DNA of 64,000 nucleotides from Paenibacillus dokdonensis (lineage in GTDB: Bacteria > Bacillota > Bacilli > Paenibacillales > Paenibacillaceae), in contig NZ_STGQ01000003.1 in assembly GCF_004916975.1 (NCBI RefSeq), positions 124,001-188,000 of the forward strand, in the 5' to 3' direction. Shown piece after piece: positions 15,728 to 24,627 of this stretch. Position 1 is the first letter of the stretch, and every line of letters begins with the position of its first letter. A program made the position numbers and the translations under genes. Below the pieces are notes generated by a model that was given only the letters and a program-made list of their open reading frames with translations, made no database searches and was not told the origin of the DNA.

Positions 15728-16663
15728 TCAATATTCCCACTCCGTACGCCCCCATTTGAGCTGCAGTAAGGTAACCACTAAAATGATCATCAGAAACACG
15801 GTAGCCATGGCCGACGCATACCCCATGTTGGAGTTGGAAAAGGCCTGCTCGTATATGTGCAAAGCCAGCACCCTTGTTTCATTAAACGGTTCTCCCTTGG
15901 TCATGATCTGGAACTGGGCGAAAGCCTGAAAATAAGAAACGACAGTGGTAACGGATATGAACAGCATCGATCTGCGGAGCAGCGGAAGCGTAATGTCCTT
16001 GAAGATATGCCAGCGGCTTGCTCCATCCAAAATGGCGGCCTCATAATACATTTCCGGAATCGAATCCAGACCTGCGATAAAAAGGACGATATTGTACCCG
16101 ATATCTGCCCACAACGTCATCATGATGACCGAGTACAGCGCATAATGCGGATCGCTTAACCACTGTATCGGGGCCATATGCATCTTGTCGAGCAGGATAT
16201 TAAACAATCCGTGATTGAAATTGAACATGGTGCTCCAGACGATTGCCGTACCTGCAAGCGGTGCGATTGTCGGAAGAAAAAACAACGTGCGCATCAAGCT
16301 CCGCAGCCAGCCGGACCGAATCCGCTGGATCGCTACGGCGATCATCAACGTGATGATGATGTTCACCATAACGGCAATAATGACAAATTTAAACGTGACC
16401 CAGAGCGATTTCAGAAAAACCGAATCGCCGAGCATACGGATATAGTTGTCGGCCCCTACGAAGAGAGCGCTTCCACTAAGCGGGTTATATTTAAATACCG
16501 ATAACCCCAGACTCCATCCGATGGGAAGAAAGGCAAACACGCCGAACAGCAGCAGAACGGGAGCCAGCGACAGGTAAATGAATTTCCTTCCGTTTTTTCG
16601 GCCTGGCCGTTCGATCCCGGGCTCAATTCCTTTATTTCTGCCTGTTGCAGTGTCAAGATTCAT
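15728..16663 (-). CDS. melD: Sugar ABC transporter permease MelD-like
   Basis: 311 residues with a basic N-terminus (GRKNGRKF) and six membrane segments; the EAA loop reads IPEMYYEAAILDGASRWHIF (near residues 205-224). MalF-like branch. GGAG lies ten bases before the ATG. It is the second gene of the melEDCA unit, 16 bases after melE. Confidence 0.88.
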   Translation of the reverse strand: MNLDTATGRNKGIEPGIERPGRKNGRKFIYLSLAPVLLLFGVFAFLPIGWSLGLSVFKYNPLSGSALFVGADNYIRMLGDSVFLKSLWVTFKFVIIAVMVNIIITLMIAVAIQRIRSGWLRSLMRTLFFLPTIAPLAGTAIVWSTMFNFNHGLFNILLDKMHMAPIQWLSDPHYALYSVIMMTLWADIGYNIVLFIAGLDSIPEMYYEAAILDGASRWHIFKDITLPLLRRSMLFISVTTVVSYFQAFAQFQIMTKGEPFNETRVLALHIYEQAFSNSNMGYASAMATVFLMIILVVTLLQLKWGRTEWEY

Positions 16664-16679
16664 GCTCGTTCCACTCCGA

Positions 16680-17969
16680 TCATTTATGTTGATCCTGACT
16701 TTCGTTGATGGTTTTCTCTATATTCTGAAGTCCCTTTTCAACCGCTTCCTGCCCGGTGGCCATCAATTGGAAGTGATCATTAATCGTTTTGAAAAAGAAA
16801 TCCCGGTCAGCAATCGGACCGATCCATTTCCCCAGCTGCAAAATATCAAGTGAAGTTTTCATATAAGGATTTGATTTGAGGAATTCCGGATTTTCCGCCA
16901 CTGCCTTTTTGGCCGGAACAGTGAACGTGCTTTGGTTCCATGCAAGCAAATTGTCATTGGAGGACATGTAAGTAATAAAGTCGACGGCTGCTTTCTGCTG
17001 CTTGCTTTTCTCCGAGGCAACAATGCCCCAGCCTGACTCTGCTGAAAATGAAGGAGGATTCGTTGTAAAGGAAGGCACGGGTACATACTCAAAGTCTTTC
17101 ACTTTGTATGTATTCAGCCCGGCAGCTACGGTCCATGGACCTCGATAGGTCATTGCCGATCTGCCTTGAAAGAAATAATCGGAAGTGTCCAGCTCGCCGC
17201 CGAACGTCGTAAGATCTGCCACTTTGTCGTTGGCAACGAGGTCGGTTAAGGCCGACATCGCCTTCTGGGCTTCTGGTGTCTGGAAATTAACATGGTCGTC
17301 TTCTCCCCAATATTTCCCGTTTTGCTGCAAAATCATAGACAGAAATGTGAACGTAATATTGTCGCCGGAAACGAAGTCAAAACCCTTGACCTTGATTCTC
17401 TTGCCGTCACGAACCGTCAATAGCTTCGCATCGGCCACAAGCTCATCCCATGTAGCAGGAGGATTGGCAATTCCATGCTCTTTCAACATTTCAGGATGGA
17501 TTAACATCCCGCCATTCTCAATATTAAATTCGAGCGGCAGTCCATACAGCTTGCCATTCAGTGTGTATCCGCCCAATGGCGCTTCGTAATATTCCGTTTG
17601 CAGCTGTTCACTTCCCGGAATTTCCGCAAGCAGGCCGTTTTTCGAATACTCCGGAACCCAGGTGCCGAACATTTCTGCGATATCAGGCGGACTCTTTGCG
17701 GAAAAGGATGCTTTAAGCTTCTGGTTGTACACGTCATAAGGAAAGGTCTGGTAGTCAATGCTCACATCCGGGTGAAGCGCTTCGTAGTCTGAAATGACTT
17801 TTTTATATGCATTCATGAAGGCGTCTTCCTGATGGCTCCAGAAAACAAGTTTTACTTTACCCTGGCTACTGGAGGGTGATGAATCGGCTTTCGAATCATT
17901 TGCGCAACCCGTTATTGCAAAAATTGTGCAAATAATTGCAAAAACACTGCAAAGTTTTATAATCCGCAT
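16680..17969 (-). CDS. melE: Sugar-binding lipoprotein MelE-like
   Basis: 429 residues of the extracellular solute-binding family 1. A lipoprotein signal ends at AITG-C (Cys22), so the mature protein is tethered to the outside of the membrane. Features include VKLVFWSHQED at the mature N-terminus and the family stretch QGRSAMTYRGPWTVA near residue 270. It delivers sugar to MelD/MelC. AAAGGGG precedes the ATG. It is the first gene of the operon, with a good sigma-A promoter upstream. The first codons contain several TTGCAAA/TGCAAA words that may belong to an operator. Confidence 0.88.
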   Translation of the reverse strand: MRIIKLCSVFAIICTIFAITGCANDSKADSSPSSSQGKVKLVFWSHQEDAFMNAYKKVISDYEALHPDVSIDYQTFPYDVYNQKLKASFSAKSPPDIAEMFGTWVPEYSKNGLLAEIPGSEQLQTEYYEAPLGGYTLNGKLYGLPLEFNIENGGMLIHPEMLKEHGIANPPATWDELVADAKLLTVRDGKRIKVKGFDFVSGDNITFTFLSMILQQNGKYWGEDDHVNFQTPEAQKAMSALTDLVANDKVADLTTFGGELDTSDYFFQGRSAMTYRGPWTVAAGLNTYKVKDFEYVPVPSFTTNPPSFSAESGWGIVASEKSKQQKAAVDFITYMSSNDNLLAWNQSTFTVPAKKAVAENPEFLKSNPYMKTSLDILQLGKWIGPIADRDFFFKTINDHFQLMATGQEAVEKGLQNIEKTINESQDQHK

Positions 17970-18025
17970 TAAATTTACCCCTTTCTTTTGATTAAATCTG
18001 CTTCGATCATCTTGATTACATGAAA

Positions 18026-18054
18026 ATAATACCTCTGCTACAAACTATAGTCAA
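18026..18054 (-). promoter_or_regulatory. Sigma-A promoter of melEDCA
   Basis: On the minus strand TTGACT (18049-18054), 17 bases, TATTAT (18026-18031), 57 bases before the melE start. Both boxes are near consensus. Confidence 0.65.
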
Positions 18055-18093
18055 TCATAATTATGCAAATTTATATGCAAATTATCTTTGAAA

Positions 18094-18104
18094 ATTGCTG
18101 CAAT
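18094..18104. promoter_or_regulatory. Candidate LacI-type operator
   Basis: ATTGC-T-GCAAT is a perfect palindrome between the divergent melE and melR promoters. Further TGCAAA words occur at 18064, 18076 and in the first codons of melE. LacI-family dimers bind such sites; the likely ligand is MelR. Confidence 0.4.
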
Positions 18105-18120
18105 ATTTCTCGCAAATAAG

Positions 18121-18149
18121 TTGACCTTTGCCTTTTTTTTACTTAACAT
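18121..18149 (+). promoter_or_regulatory. Sigma-A promoter of melR
   Basis: TTGACC (18121-18126), 17 bases, TAACAT (18144-18149). It lies 60 bases before the melR start. Confidence 0.6.
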
Positions 18150-18208
18150 AGAGAGTGAGATTATCATTCTGCTCTACATCTTATATGAAATTGAAGGCAG
18201 GTCATATC

Positions 18209-19228
18209 ATGCCCACATTAAAAGATATAGCCGAACGTGTCGGCGTTTCGATCTCCACCGTTTCCCGCGTTCTAGCCGACGAGTCTAACCGCTTTTTTAA
18301 CAGTGAAACGAGACAAAAGATTTGGGACGCAGCACGTGATTTGGGTTATACGGTTAAGCTTCCTGCCCAAGAATCCGCTTCGCAGGTCAAAAAGATCGGA
18401 TGCATTGTATCCACCATGCAAGGGCGGCATTACCATCCTTATTTCTCGGTCATTTTTGAAGGTATCGAAAAGGAATTGTCCCAACAAGGAAACAAAATTG
18501 CTTTCACTCTTACACAGGAAGATTTGAAAAAACCTGAAGTTTTGCAGCAAATTACAAGCGAGGATCAAACAGATGGCCTGATTATCATTGAAGGCATCGA
18601 AAATAAACTATACAGTCAAATCAAAAAACATGTTCAACATATCGTTGGCATCGACGTGTCCGATCCAAGCATCCCTACGATCTCTTATGACCGCGTCGAA
18701 GCTGCCCGTGCAGCTGTTCAGCACCTGATTGATCAGGGTCACCGCGAGATTATGTTTATTGGGGGAACCGGATTATCCGGGGAATTTGATCGGGAGAAAA
18801 GATTCCGCGGCTACAAGCTGGCACTGGAGCAAGCCGGGATGACAGTCCATCCGCGTCATGTCCTGAATGCGGAGTGGGAGCCGGATAACGCTTATCATCT
18901 CGTTCTGAAATACCTTGATAAGCCTGGCGGCCAACTGCCGACAGCCGTTTTTGCAGCCAGTGACATTATGGCGATGGCGGCGATGCGTGCCATTTCGGAG
19001 AAGGGCTACCGGATACCGCAGGATTTTGCCATTATCGGTTTTGATGACAATGAGCCGTCCCGCTATACCGTTCCTCCGCTTTCGACGATTCATATCCCGA
19101 CGCTCGAAATTGGAAGCGTGGCTGCACGAACGATCCTGCAAAGTATTCAAGCGCCATATCCGCTGCCTATTAAGATCTTGCTGCCATTCCAGCCCATCTT
19201 CCGTCAGTCCAGCAATTGGAAAATATAA
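18209..19228 (+). CDS. melR: LacI-family transcriptional regulator MelR-like
   Basis: 339 residues. The N-terminal helix-turn-helix is TLKDIAERVGVSISTVSRV, followed by the hinge helix and a periplasmic-binding-protein-like ligand domain (VKKIGCIVST, AVFAASDIMAMAAMRAI, FAIIGFDDNEPSRYTVPPLS). It is divergent from melEDCA and probably represses it until an alpha-galactoside binds. I place the start at the ATG of MPTLKDIA (18209), where LacI proteins usually begin; its ribosome site is weak (GGCAGGT), and an in-frame ATG eight codons earlier is possible. Confidence 0.88.
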   Translation: MPTLKDIAERVGVSISTVSRVLADESNRFFNSETRQKIWDAARDLGYTVKLPAQESASQVKKIGCIVSTMQGRHYHPYFSVIFEGIEKELSQQGNKIAFTLTQEDLKKPEVLQQITSEDQTDGLIIIEGIENKLYSQIKKHVQHIVGIDVSDPSIPTISYDRVEAARAAVQHLIDQGHREIMFIGGTGLSGEFDREKRFRGYKLALEQAGMTVHPRHVLNAEWEPDNAYHLVLKYLDKPGGQLPTAVFAASDIMAMAAMRAISEKGYRIPQDFAIIGFDDNEPSRYTVPPLSTIHIPTLEIGSVAARTILQSIQAPYPLPIKILLPFQPIFRQSSNWKI

Positions 19229-19239
19229 CCGATAACTTA

Positions 19240-19298
19240 GAAGCCTCTCTTAGGGTGCTGAAGGAAAAAACCTTCTAGTCCGATAGAGAGGCTTTCTT
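19240..19298 (+). terminator. Terminator of melR
   Basis: AAGCCTCTCT pairs with AGAGAGGCTT across about 35 bases that hold a second small hairpin (GAAGG-AAAAAA-CCTTC); TTCTT follows. Confidence 0.6.
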
Positions 19299-19360
19299 AA
19301 CGTGGCACCTGCATCTGTTGGCTGTCCTCCAACCTGTAAAATGACTTCAATAAAAAAATA

Positions 19361-19389
19361 TTGACAGCAACCAAGCAACTCTATATTAT
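19361..19389 (+). promoter_or_regulatory. Sigma-A promoter of efeOBU
   Basis: TTGACA (19361-19366), 17 bases, TATTAT (19384-19389). A Fur box lies just downstream, over the expected transcription start region. Confidence 0.7.
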
Positions 19390-19406
19390 TATTTCAGGCA
19401 TGATAC

Positions 19407-19421
19407 TGAGAATCATTATCA
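19407..19421 (+). promoter_or_regulatory. Fur box
   Basis: TGAGAATCATTATCA differs at one base from the TGATAATNATTATCA consensus of Bacillus Fur. The overlapping TGATACTGAGAATCA adds a second, weaker match. Iron-loaded Fur here would block efeO transcription. Confidence 0.75.
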
Positions 19422-19469
19422 TTTATATGTCAGGATACATATTTTTCATATAAAAAGGAGCTGCTTTTC

Positions 19470-20336
19470 TTGAAATACAATGTCATTCTTCCCACGGGTA
19501 TACTGGTCGCCTCCCTGCTCTTCAGCGGATGCGGGCAAAAGGAAAACGTCGAAGCTGATCCTACGCCTGCCGCACCTGCCACAACGGAGACGAGTGCAGC
19601 TCCTGCTGCAGCCGATTTTACCGCTGCGATTGAGCAATATCGGAACTTCGCGGTTGAGCAGTGTGATCTGTTTGTGAAAGAAACGGAAAAATTCACAAAT
19701 GCGGTCAAAGCCGGAAAGCTGGACGAAGCCAAAAAACTTTACGCACCTGCTCGTGCCTACTACGAGCGGATTGAACCGGTTGCCGAGGCTCTTGGCGATC
19801 TGGACCCGAACATCGATGCACGGGTGAATGATGTTGACGCAGCTGAATGGCGCGGTTTCCACCGTATTGAAAAGGCTCTTTGGGAAGACAAAACAACCGC
19901 CGGGCAAGAAGGTTTTGCCGACCAGCTGTTGAAGGACGCTCAGCTTCTCAGAGCAAAAATCGAAACGATCGATATCGACGCCAGCTTGATGGTTACCGGT
20001 GCTGTGGAGCTTCTGAATGAAGTATCCTCCTCCAAAGTGACCGGCGAGGAAGAGCTTTACTCCCATACGGATTTGTATGACTTCGCCGCCAACGTTGAAG
20101 GTGCCAACAAAATTTTCGAAATTTTGAAACCGGAAGTGGCAAAAAAGGATGCTGATCTGGAAAAAGAAATCGGTGACCGCTTCGCCACTCTGAAGCAGGA
20201 GCTCGAAGCTTTTAAAAAAGGCGATGGCTATGTGGATTACACCGAGCTGAAAGATGATCAAATCCGCAAGCTCAGCCAGAACCTTGATGCGCTAGCTGAA
20301 CCGCTGTCCAATATGGGCAAGATTTTGGGAGTGTAA
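19470..20336 (+). CDS. efeO: Iron uptake lipoprotein EfeO (imelysin-like, M75)
   Basis: 288 residues. The lipoprotein signal ends at LFSG-C (Cys21); an Ala/Pro/Thr-rich linker of ~30 residues follows, then an imelysin (peptidase M75-like) domain with the H-x-x-E motif in GFHRIEKALW near residue 130. EfeO is the extracellular iron-binding part of the EfeUOB ferrous iron uptake system. Start TTG at 19470 with AAAGGAG before it. It heads an operon with efeB (4-base gap) and efeU, under a Fur box. The gene set corresponds to B. subtilis ywbLMN. Confidence 0.92.
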   Translation: MKYNVILPTGILVASLLFSGCGQKENVEADPTPAAPATTETSAAPAAADFTAAIEQYRNFAVEQCDLFVKETEKFTNAVKAGKLDEAKKLYAPARAYYERIEPVAEALGDLDPNIDARVNDVDAAEWRGFHRIEKALWEDKTTAGQEGFADQLLKDAQLLRAKIETIDIDASLMVTGAVELLNEVSSSKVTGEEELYSHTDLYDFAANVEGANKIFEILKPEVAKKDADLEKEIGDRFATLKQELEAFKKGDGYVDYTELKDDQIRKLSQNLDALAEPLSNMGKILGV

Positions 20337-20340
20337 ACAC

Positions 20341-21630
20341 ATGTCAGACCGTAATAAGAATTCAAACGATGATTCAATTATGAAGAAACCAATGACCCGC
20401 CGTGACGTCCTTCGTCTGGCGGGTACTGGAGGTCTTGGACTTCTTCTTGGAGGCGGCGCCATTGGCGGCCTGTTCACGGCGGAGAATAACCGTAAATCAG
20501 AGGCAGCCCAGGCTCCGGCAGCGGAAGACCGTATTCCTTTTTATGGCCATCACCAGGCGGGCATTATCACTCCCGCGCAAAATTTCATTTGTTTTGCTGC
20601 ATTCGATGTAACCGGAAGCGGCAGCCATTCACTGCAAAAGCTGTTCCGGACATGGACGGCTGCGGCTGCGGCGATGGCCGAAGGCAAACAGGTCGGCGAG
20701 GAAAGCGATAATCACAACCTGCCGCCAGTCGACACCGGTGAATCCGTTGGACTGAATCCATCCCGCCTGACGATCACCTTCGGAGCAGGAACTTCACTCT
20801 TTGACGACCGTTTTGGTTTGTCCTCGAAGCGCCCTCCTTCCTTTAAAGAGCTGCCAGCCTTTAACGGCGAGCAGCTGGAACCGCAATGGAGCGGAGGCGA
20901 TATCGGAGTGCAGGTATGCGCTGACGATATGCAGGTAGCCTTCCATGCGGTCCGTAACCTGGCCCGAATGGCGCGCGGAACGGCAGTTCTGCGCTGGGTA
21001 CAGGAAGGCTTTCAGCGTTCAACCCAAGCCGATCCGTCCGGAGGGACTCCCCGTAATCTGCTCGGCTTTAAGGATGGTACGGGTAATCCTGCTGTTACCA
21101 GCGGGCAGGACATGGATAAGGTTGTCTGGGCGCAGGGCAGTGACGGGGCTGCCTGGATGGGGGGCGGCAGTTATATGGCAGTCCGCCGCATCCGGATGCG
21201 CATTGAAATTTGGGACCGCTCAAGTCTGAAGGACCAGGAGGATACCTTTGGCCGTTATCGTGCCAGCGGTGCCCCTCTCGGCTCCAAAAATGAATTTGAT
21301 CCTGTTGATCTCAGCGCGAAGGATGAGAAAGGGAATCCTCATATTCCGGCAAATTCCCATGTTGCTCTTGCCCGAGGAGACGGCTCTCTCCAGATGCTTC
21401 GCCGCTCGTACTCCTACTCCGGAGGCATCGATCTCAAGACTGGACAGCTTGACGCCGGGCTGCTGTTTATCAGCTACCAGCGCGACTTGATCAAACAATT
21501 CGTTGCTATGCAGCAGAAGCTCTCGAAGAGCGACCGCTTGAATGAATATATTTTGCATGTGGGCAGTGCCGTATTTGCATGCTTTCCAGGGGCCTCCAAG
21601 GGCGGATACATCGGAGACACCTTGTTCTAG
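20341..21630 (+). CDS. efeB: Tat-exported DyP-type heme peroxidase EfeB
   Basis: 429 residues. A twin-arginine signal (TRRDVLRLAG, Arg20-Arg21) is followed by a glycine-rich hydrophobic stretch, so the folded enzyme is sent out by Tat. The DyP motif G-x-x-D-G is in LLGFKDGTGNP near residue 240. In B. subtilis the corresponding enzyme oxidises Fe(II) to Fe(III) for transport by EfeUO. The second gene of the operon; GGGAG lies nine bases before the ATG, inside the end of efeO. Confidence 0.92.
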   Translation: MSDRNKNSNDDSIMKKPMTRRDVLRLAGTGGLGLLLGGGAIGGLFTAENNRKSEAAQAPAAEDRIPFYGHHQAGIITPAQNFICFAAFDVTGSGSHSLQKLFRTWTAAAAAMAEGKQVGEESDNHNLPPVDTGESVGLNPSRLTITFGAGTSLFDDRFGLSSKRPPSFKELPAFNGEQLEPQWSGGDIGVQVCADDMQVAFHAVRNLARMARGTAVLRWVQEGFQRSTQADPSGGTPRNLLGFKDGTGNPAVTSGQDMDKVVWAQGSDGAAWMGGGSYMAVRRIRMRIEIWDRSSLKDQEDTFGRYRASGAPLGSKNEFDPVDLSAKDEKGNPHIPANSHVALARGDGSLQMLRRSYSYSGGIDLKTGQLDAGLLFISYQRDLIKQFVAMQQKLSKSDRLNEYILHVGSAVFACFPGASKGGYIGDTLF

Positions 21631-21683
21631 AGCTGATTGACTTACACCTGTTCATTAATTTGCTTTAAAGGAGATCACAGCAT

Positions 21684-23525
21684 ATGCGGCCAAGAAAACA
21701 TTTCATGCCATATAATCAACATAATAGAAAAAGACCTGCCGCGTTGGCCTTTCTGTTCTTAGCCATGCTCCTCGTTCTCCAATGGGCTGCGGCACCGGCG
21801 TTTGCAGAGACTGCACCCGCCTCATCCGTTGACCCTCTCCTTCCAGCTGTAGGCAGCGCCCTTGTGGAAGCAGGTCAGCAGCAATGGAAAGAAGCTGCCG
21901 GGGATCTTCAGCAGTTTAAGGAGCAATGGCTTCTCGTTAAACAAACGGGAAGCCAGGATCTCGCCGATGCTGAAGCCCAGGTCGATGCTGCCCTGACGGA
22001 TGCTGAGTCAAAACTTCAGGCAGAAGATGCCGGATCCAAGCAGGCTCTTTCCGTACTGGCCAAAGCGGTCAATGCATACGTGAATGCATCTGCGGAACAG
22101 CAAGGCGGCAGCAACAAGGCATCCGGCGGTACGGAAGCCGCCGGTAAGCTCATCCCCTTTGCCAAAGAGAGCCTTGCTGCCATCGAGAGCAAGGACTGGG
22201 TCAAGGCCAAGTCCAGCTATCAAAACATTGTCAACGCATGGCCAAAAAGCGAAACACCCATCCGCAGCGAAAACTTTACCGTTTACGGTCAACTGGAAAC
22301 GCAGATCAGTTTAGTACGAATTGCCCTGCAGGCTGACCCGGTTCGCGAAGAGCAGGCAGCACAGGAAATGAAGAAGCTGCTCACGCTCCTGACCGATTAT
22401 ACGGAAGGAAAGATACAGAATACCGGCTCAGCTGAAAGCGGAAGTAACTATACATTGTCCGATCTTCTGGGCGTTCTGGAAACCGTCCGCCAGCAGACTG
22501 TGGACGGTCAAAGTGATAAGGCTGCAGATAATATGAACAAATTTATCGCGGCATGGCCTTCCGTCGAAGGCGAAGTCCGTATTTCTTCGCCGGCCCTGTA
22601 CACCGAAGTCGAGAATCAAATGTCTGAAGTTTCAGGATACCTGCTATCATCCCCTCCACGTGATAAGGAAGCATTAGCCTTAATCGAAGAAATGAAAACT
22701 TCTTTGACACCCATCGCGGGAAGTCATAGCTATACCGTTTGGGATGCTGCACTCGTGCTGCTCCGTGAAGGTCTGGAGGCCATTCTGGTCATCGCAGCAC
22801 TGCTGTCCTATCTGAAACGCAGCGGCAATAGTGCGGGACGTAAGTACATATGGTCTGGTGCTGGCACCGGCTTTGTCCTGTCGATTATTCTGGCGGTTGT
22901 ACTCACCTACACCATTTCCCAAGCGGCTTCTGGCAGCGCCCGTGAAATGATTGAAGGTATCACCGGTCTGGTTGCTGTTGTTATGATGATTACGGTCGGT
23001 CAATGGCTGCATAACAAGTCCAATACAAAAGCCTGGAATCAATATGTAGGCAAGCAGGTCAGCAACGCCCTTGCCAAAGGCAGCCTCTGGTCCCTGTTCT
23101 CTGTGGCTCTGCTGGCCATTTTGCGGGAAGGGGCGGAAACAACCATTTTTTATGTTGGTATGGCTTCCTCCATCCCGATGCTTCAGCTGATTCTAGGCGT
23201 CGTGATCGCGCTTGTCATTCTTGCCATTTTGGGATATGCGATTATTGTCCTCAGCGCCTCGTTGCCGCTTCGGGCCTTTTTCCTGGGAGCCACGCTGCTG
23301 ATATATTATCTGGTGTTCCGCTTCCTTGGCGACAGCATTCACTCCCTGCAGGTTGCGGGCCGTTTGTCGGCACATTCTCAGTCTTCCCTGCCATCTATCT
23401 CATGGCTCGGCATGTACCCAACCTGGGAAACCTTTATACCGCAAATGATTATTCTGGCCTATATTGTATGGCAGATCTTACGGCAGGAAGTTGGGAAATC
23501 AAAAAAAACGCGTATTAGTGCTTAA
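21684..23525 (+). CDS. efeU: Iron permease EfeU with extracellular N-terminal domain
   Basis: 613 residues. After a signal-like N-terminus (ending AFAETAP) comes a ~330-residue extracellular helical region, then an FTR1-type permease with seven or so membrane helices. The two iron-binding R-E-G-x-E motifs are visible as LLREGLEAILVI (near residue 358) and ILREGAETTIFY (near 478). The long N-terminal part is typical for Gram-positive EfeU and absent from the E. coli protein. AAAGGAG lies ten bases before the ATG. It is the last gene of efeOBU and is followed by a strong terminator. Confidence 0.92.
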   Translation: MRPRKHFMPYNQHNRKRPAALAFLFLAMLLVLQWAAAPAFAETAPASSVDPLLPAVGSALVEAGQQQWKEAAGDLQQFKEQWLLVKQTGSQDLADAEAQVDAALTDAESKLQAEDAGSKQALSVLAKAVNAYVNASAEQQGGSNKASGGTEAAGKLIPFAKESLAAIESKDWVKAKSSYQNIVNAWPKSETPIRSENFTVYGQLETQISLVRIALQADPVREEQAAQEMKKLLTLLTDYTEGKIQNTGSAESGSNYTLSDLLGVLETVRQQTVDGQSDKAADNMNKFIAAWPSVEGEVRISSPALYTEVENQMSEVSGYLLSSPPRDKEALALIEEMKTSLTPIAGSHSYTVWDAALVLLREGLEAILVIAALLSYLKRSGNSAGRKYIWSGAGTGFVLSIILAVVLTYTISQAASGSAREMIEGITGLVAVVMMITVGQWLHNKSNTKAWNQYVGKQVSNALAKGSLWSLFSVALLAILREGAETTIFYVGMASSIPMLQLILGVVIALVILAILGYAIIVLSASLPLRAFFLGATLLIYYLVFRFLGDSIHSLQVAGRLSAHSQSSLPSISWLGMYPTWETFIPQMIILAYIVWQILRQEVGKSKKTRISA

Positions 23526-23555
23526 TCGCTACACCGTCATATTTTATTTCGAGTC

Positions 23556-23586
23556 AAAGCCCGTGTTCCCATGAACGCGGGCTTTG
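23556..23586 (+). terminator. Terminator of efeOBU
   Basis: AAAGCCCGTGTTC...GAACGCGGGCTTTG hairpin with one mismatch, 30 bases after the efeU stop. Confidence 0.75.
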
Positions 23587-23647
23587 TCATTTCCTGGGGA
23601 ATGGCTGTCCAAATAAATCCGGATTGCCCCTTGTCACCAGGAGACTT

Positions 23648-23716
23648 TTGACCTATGATGAGGTTAGACATAAAAATAATTTTCTCATTATGAAAAATAA
23701 TCACTAAAATAATTTT
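23648..23716 (+). promoter_or_regulatory. Promoter and tandem operator of the rpiR-nagB-nagA unit
   Basis: TTGACC (23648-23653), 17 bases, TAAAAA (23671-23676) is a plausible sigma-A promoter. The palindrome AAAAT-A-ATTTT occurs twice, at 23673-23683 (over the -10 box) and 23706-23716 (just downstream), with a degenerate half-site between. RpiR-family regulators often bind A/T-rich palindromes of the GAAAATNATTTTC type, so autorepression is likely. Confidence 0.5.
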
Positions 23717-23746
23717 CACTCATTCCATGAGTAAGGAGGTCCTTTC

Positions 23747-24622
23747 GTGGCACCTATCTTGTATGCCCTGGCACAGGAAAAAGAAAAACTGTCCCAGCAG
23801 GAACGCCGGATTGCCGATTTTATTCTCTCATCCCCGGCGGAAGTCGTGCATATGGGAATCAAGGAGCTGGCCGAGCAGTGCGGAACCAGTCCTGCCACGG
23901 TGACCCGCTTTTGCAAGGTATTCCATTTAAAGGGTTATCCCGATTTGAAGGTCAAGCTGTCCGCTGAAATTGCCCATACGGAAATGCAGGAACGAAGTCA
24001 GGCTTCTTCCTACCAGGACATCGTTGCCAACAACCCGTTATCCCAAATCGTGGAGGCTATGGAAGCCAATCATCTCACCTCCATCCGGGATACCACTTCA
24101 CTGCTGGATATGGATCGGCTCTCAGAGGCCATTACGCTGTTGTGTAAGGCACAGCGGATCGATTTGTATGGTGTGGCAACCTCATCGGTTGTTGCACTCG
24201 ACTTTTATCAGAAGCTGATCCGCATTGGTAAAAACTGCACCGCCTTCGCAGATCCCCATATGCAGATCACTTCTGCTTCGACGCTCACGGAACGGGATGT
24301 GGCTGTCGCCATTTCATATTCCGGGGAAACCGAGGAAACGCTCAATGCGCTGGCCTGTGCCAAAGACAGCGGGGCTCAGGCGATTACTCTTACTTCTTAC
24401 GGCAGCAACACGCTGGCATCCATGGCCGACATTCCCCTGTTTGTTTCTTCTCTTGAGGAAGGCATGCGCAGAGGTGATATGGCTTCAAGGGTGGCCCAGC
24501 TTCATATTATTGATATTCTTTTCATGGGCATGAGCAGCGAGCAGTTCGGACAGTATGTTCCCAAGTTGGAGCAATCCTATCAAAATGTCCGTAACTACCG
24601 AAAACCAAAAGGAGGTCATTAA
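23747..24622 (+). CDS. MurR/RpiR-family transcriptional regulator
   Basis: 291 residues: an N-terminal helix-turn-helix of RpiR type (SQQERRIADFILSSP, IKELAEQCGTSPATVTRFCK) and a SIS sugar-phosphate-binding domain from about residue 125 (IDLYGVATSSVVALDF, VAVAISYSGETEETL). The ligand is probably an amino-sugar phosphate, given that nagB starts five bases after its stop. Start GTG with AAGGAGG seven bases upstream. Two A/T palindromes in its own promoter suggest it controls the whole unit. It replaces the GntR-type regulator more usual beside nagAB. Confidence 0.88.
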   Translation: MAPILYALAQEKEKLSQQERRIADFILSSPAEVVHMGIKELAEQCGTSPATVTRFCKVFHLKGYPDLKVKLSAEIAHTEMQERSQASSYQDIVANNPLSQIVEAMEANHLTSIRDTTSLLDMDRLSEAITLLCKAQRIDLYGVATSSVVALDFYQKLIRIGKNCTAFADPHMQITSASTLTERDVAVAISYSGETEETLNALACAKDSGAQAITLTSYGSNTLASMADIPLFVSSLEEGMRRGDMASRVAQLHIIDILFMGMSSEQFGQYVPKLEQSYQNVRNYRKPKGGH

Positions 24623-24627
24623 CAAGT

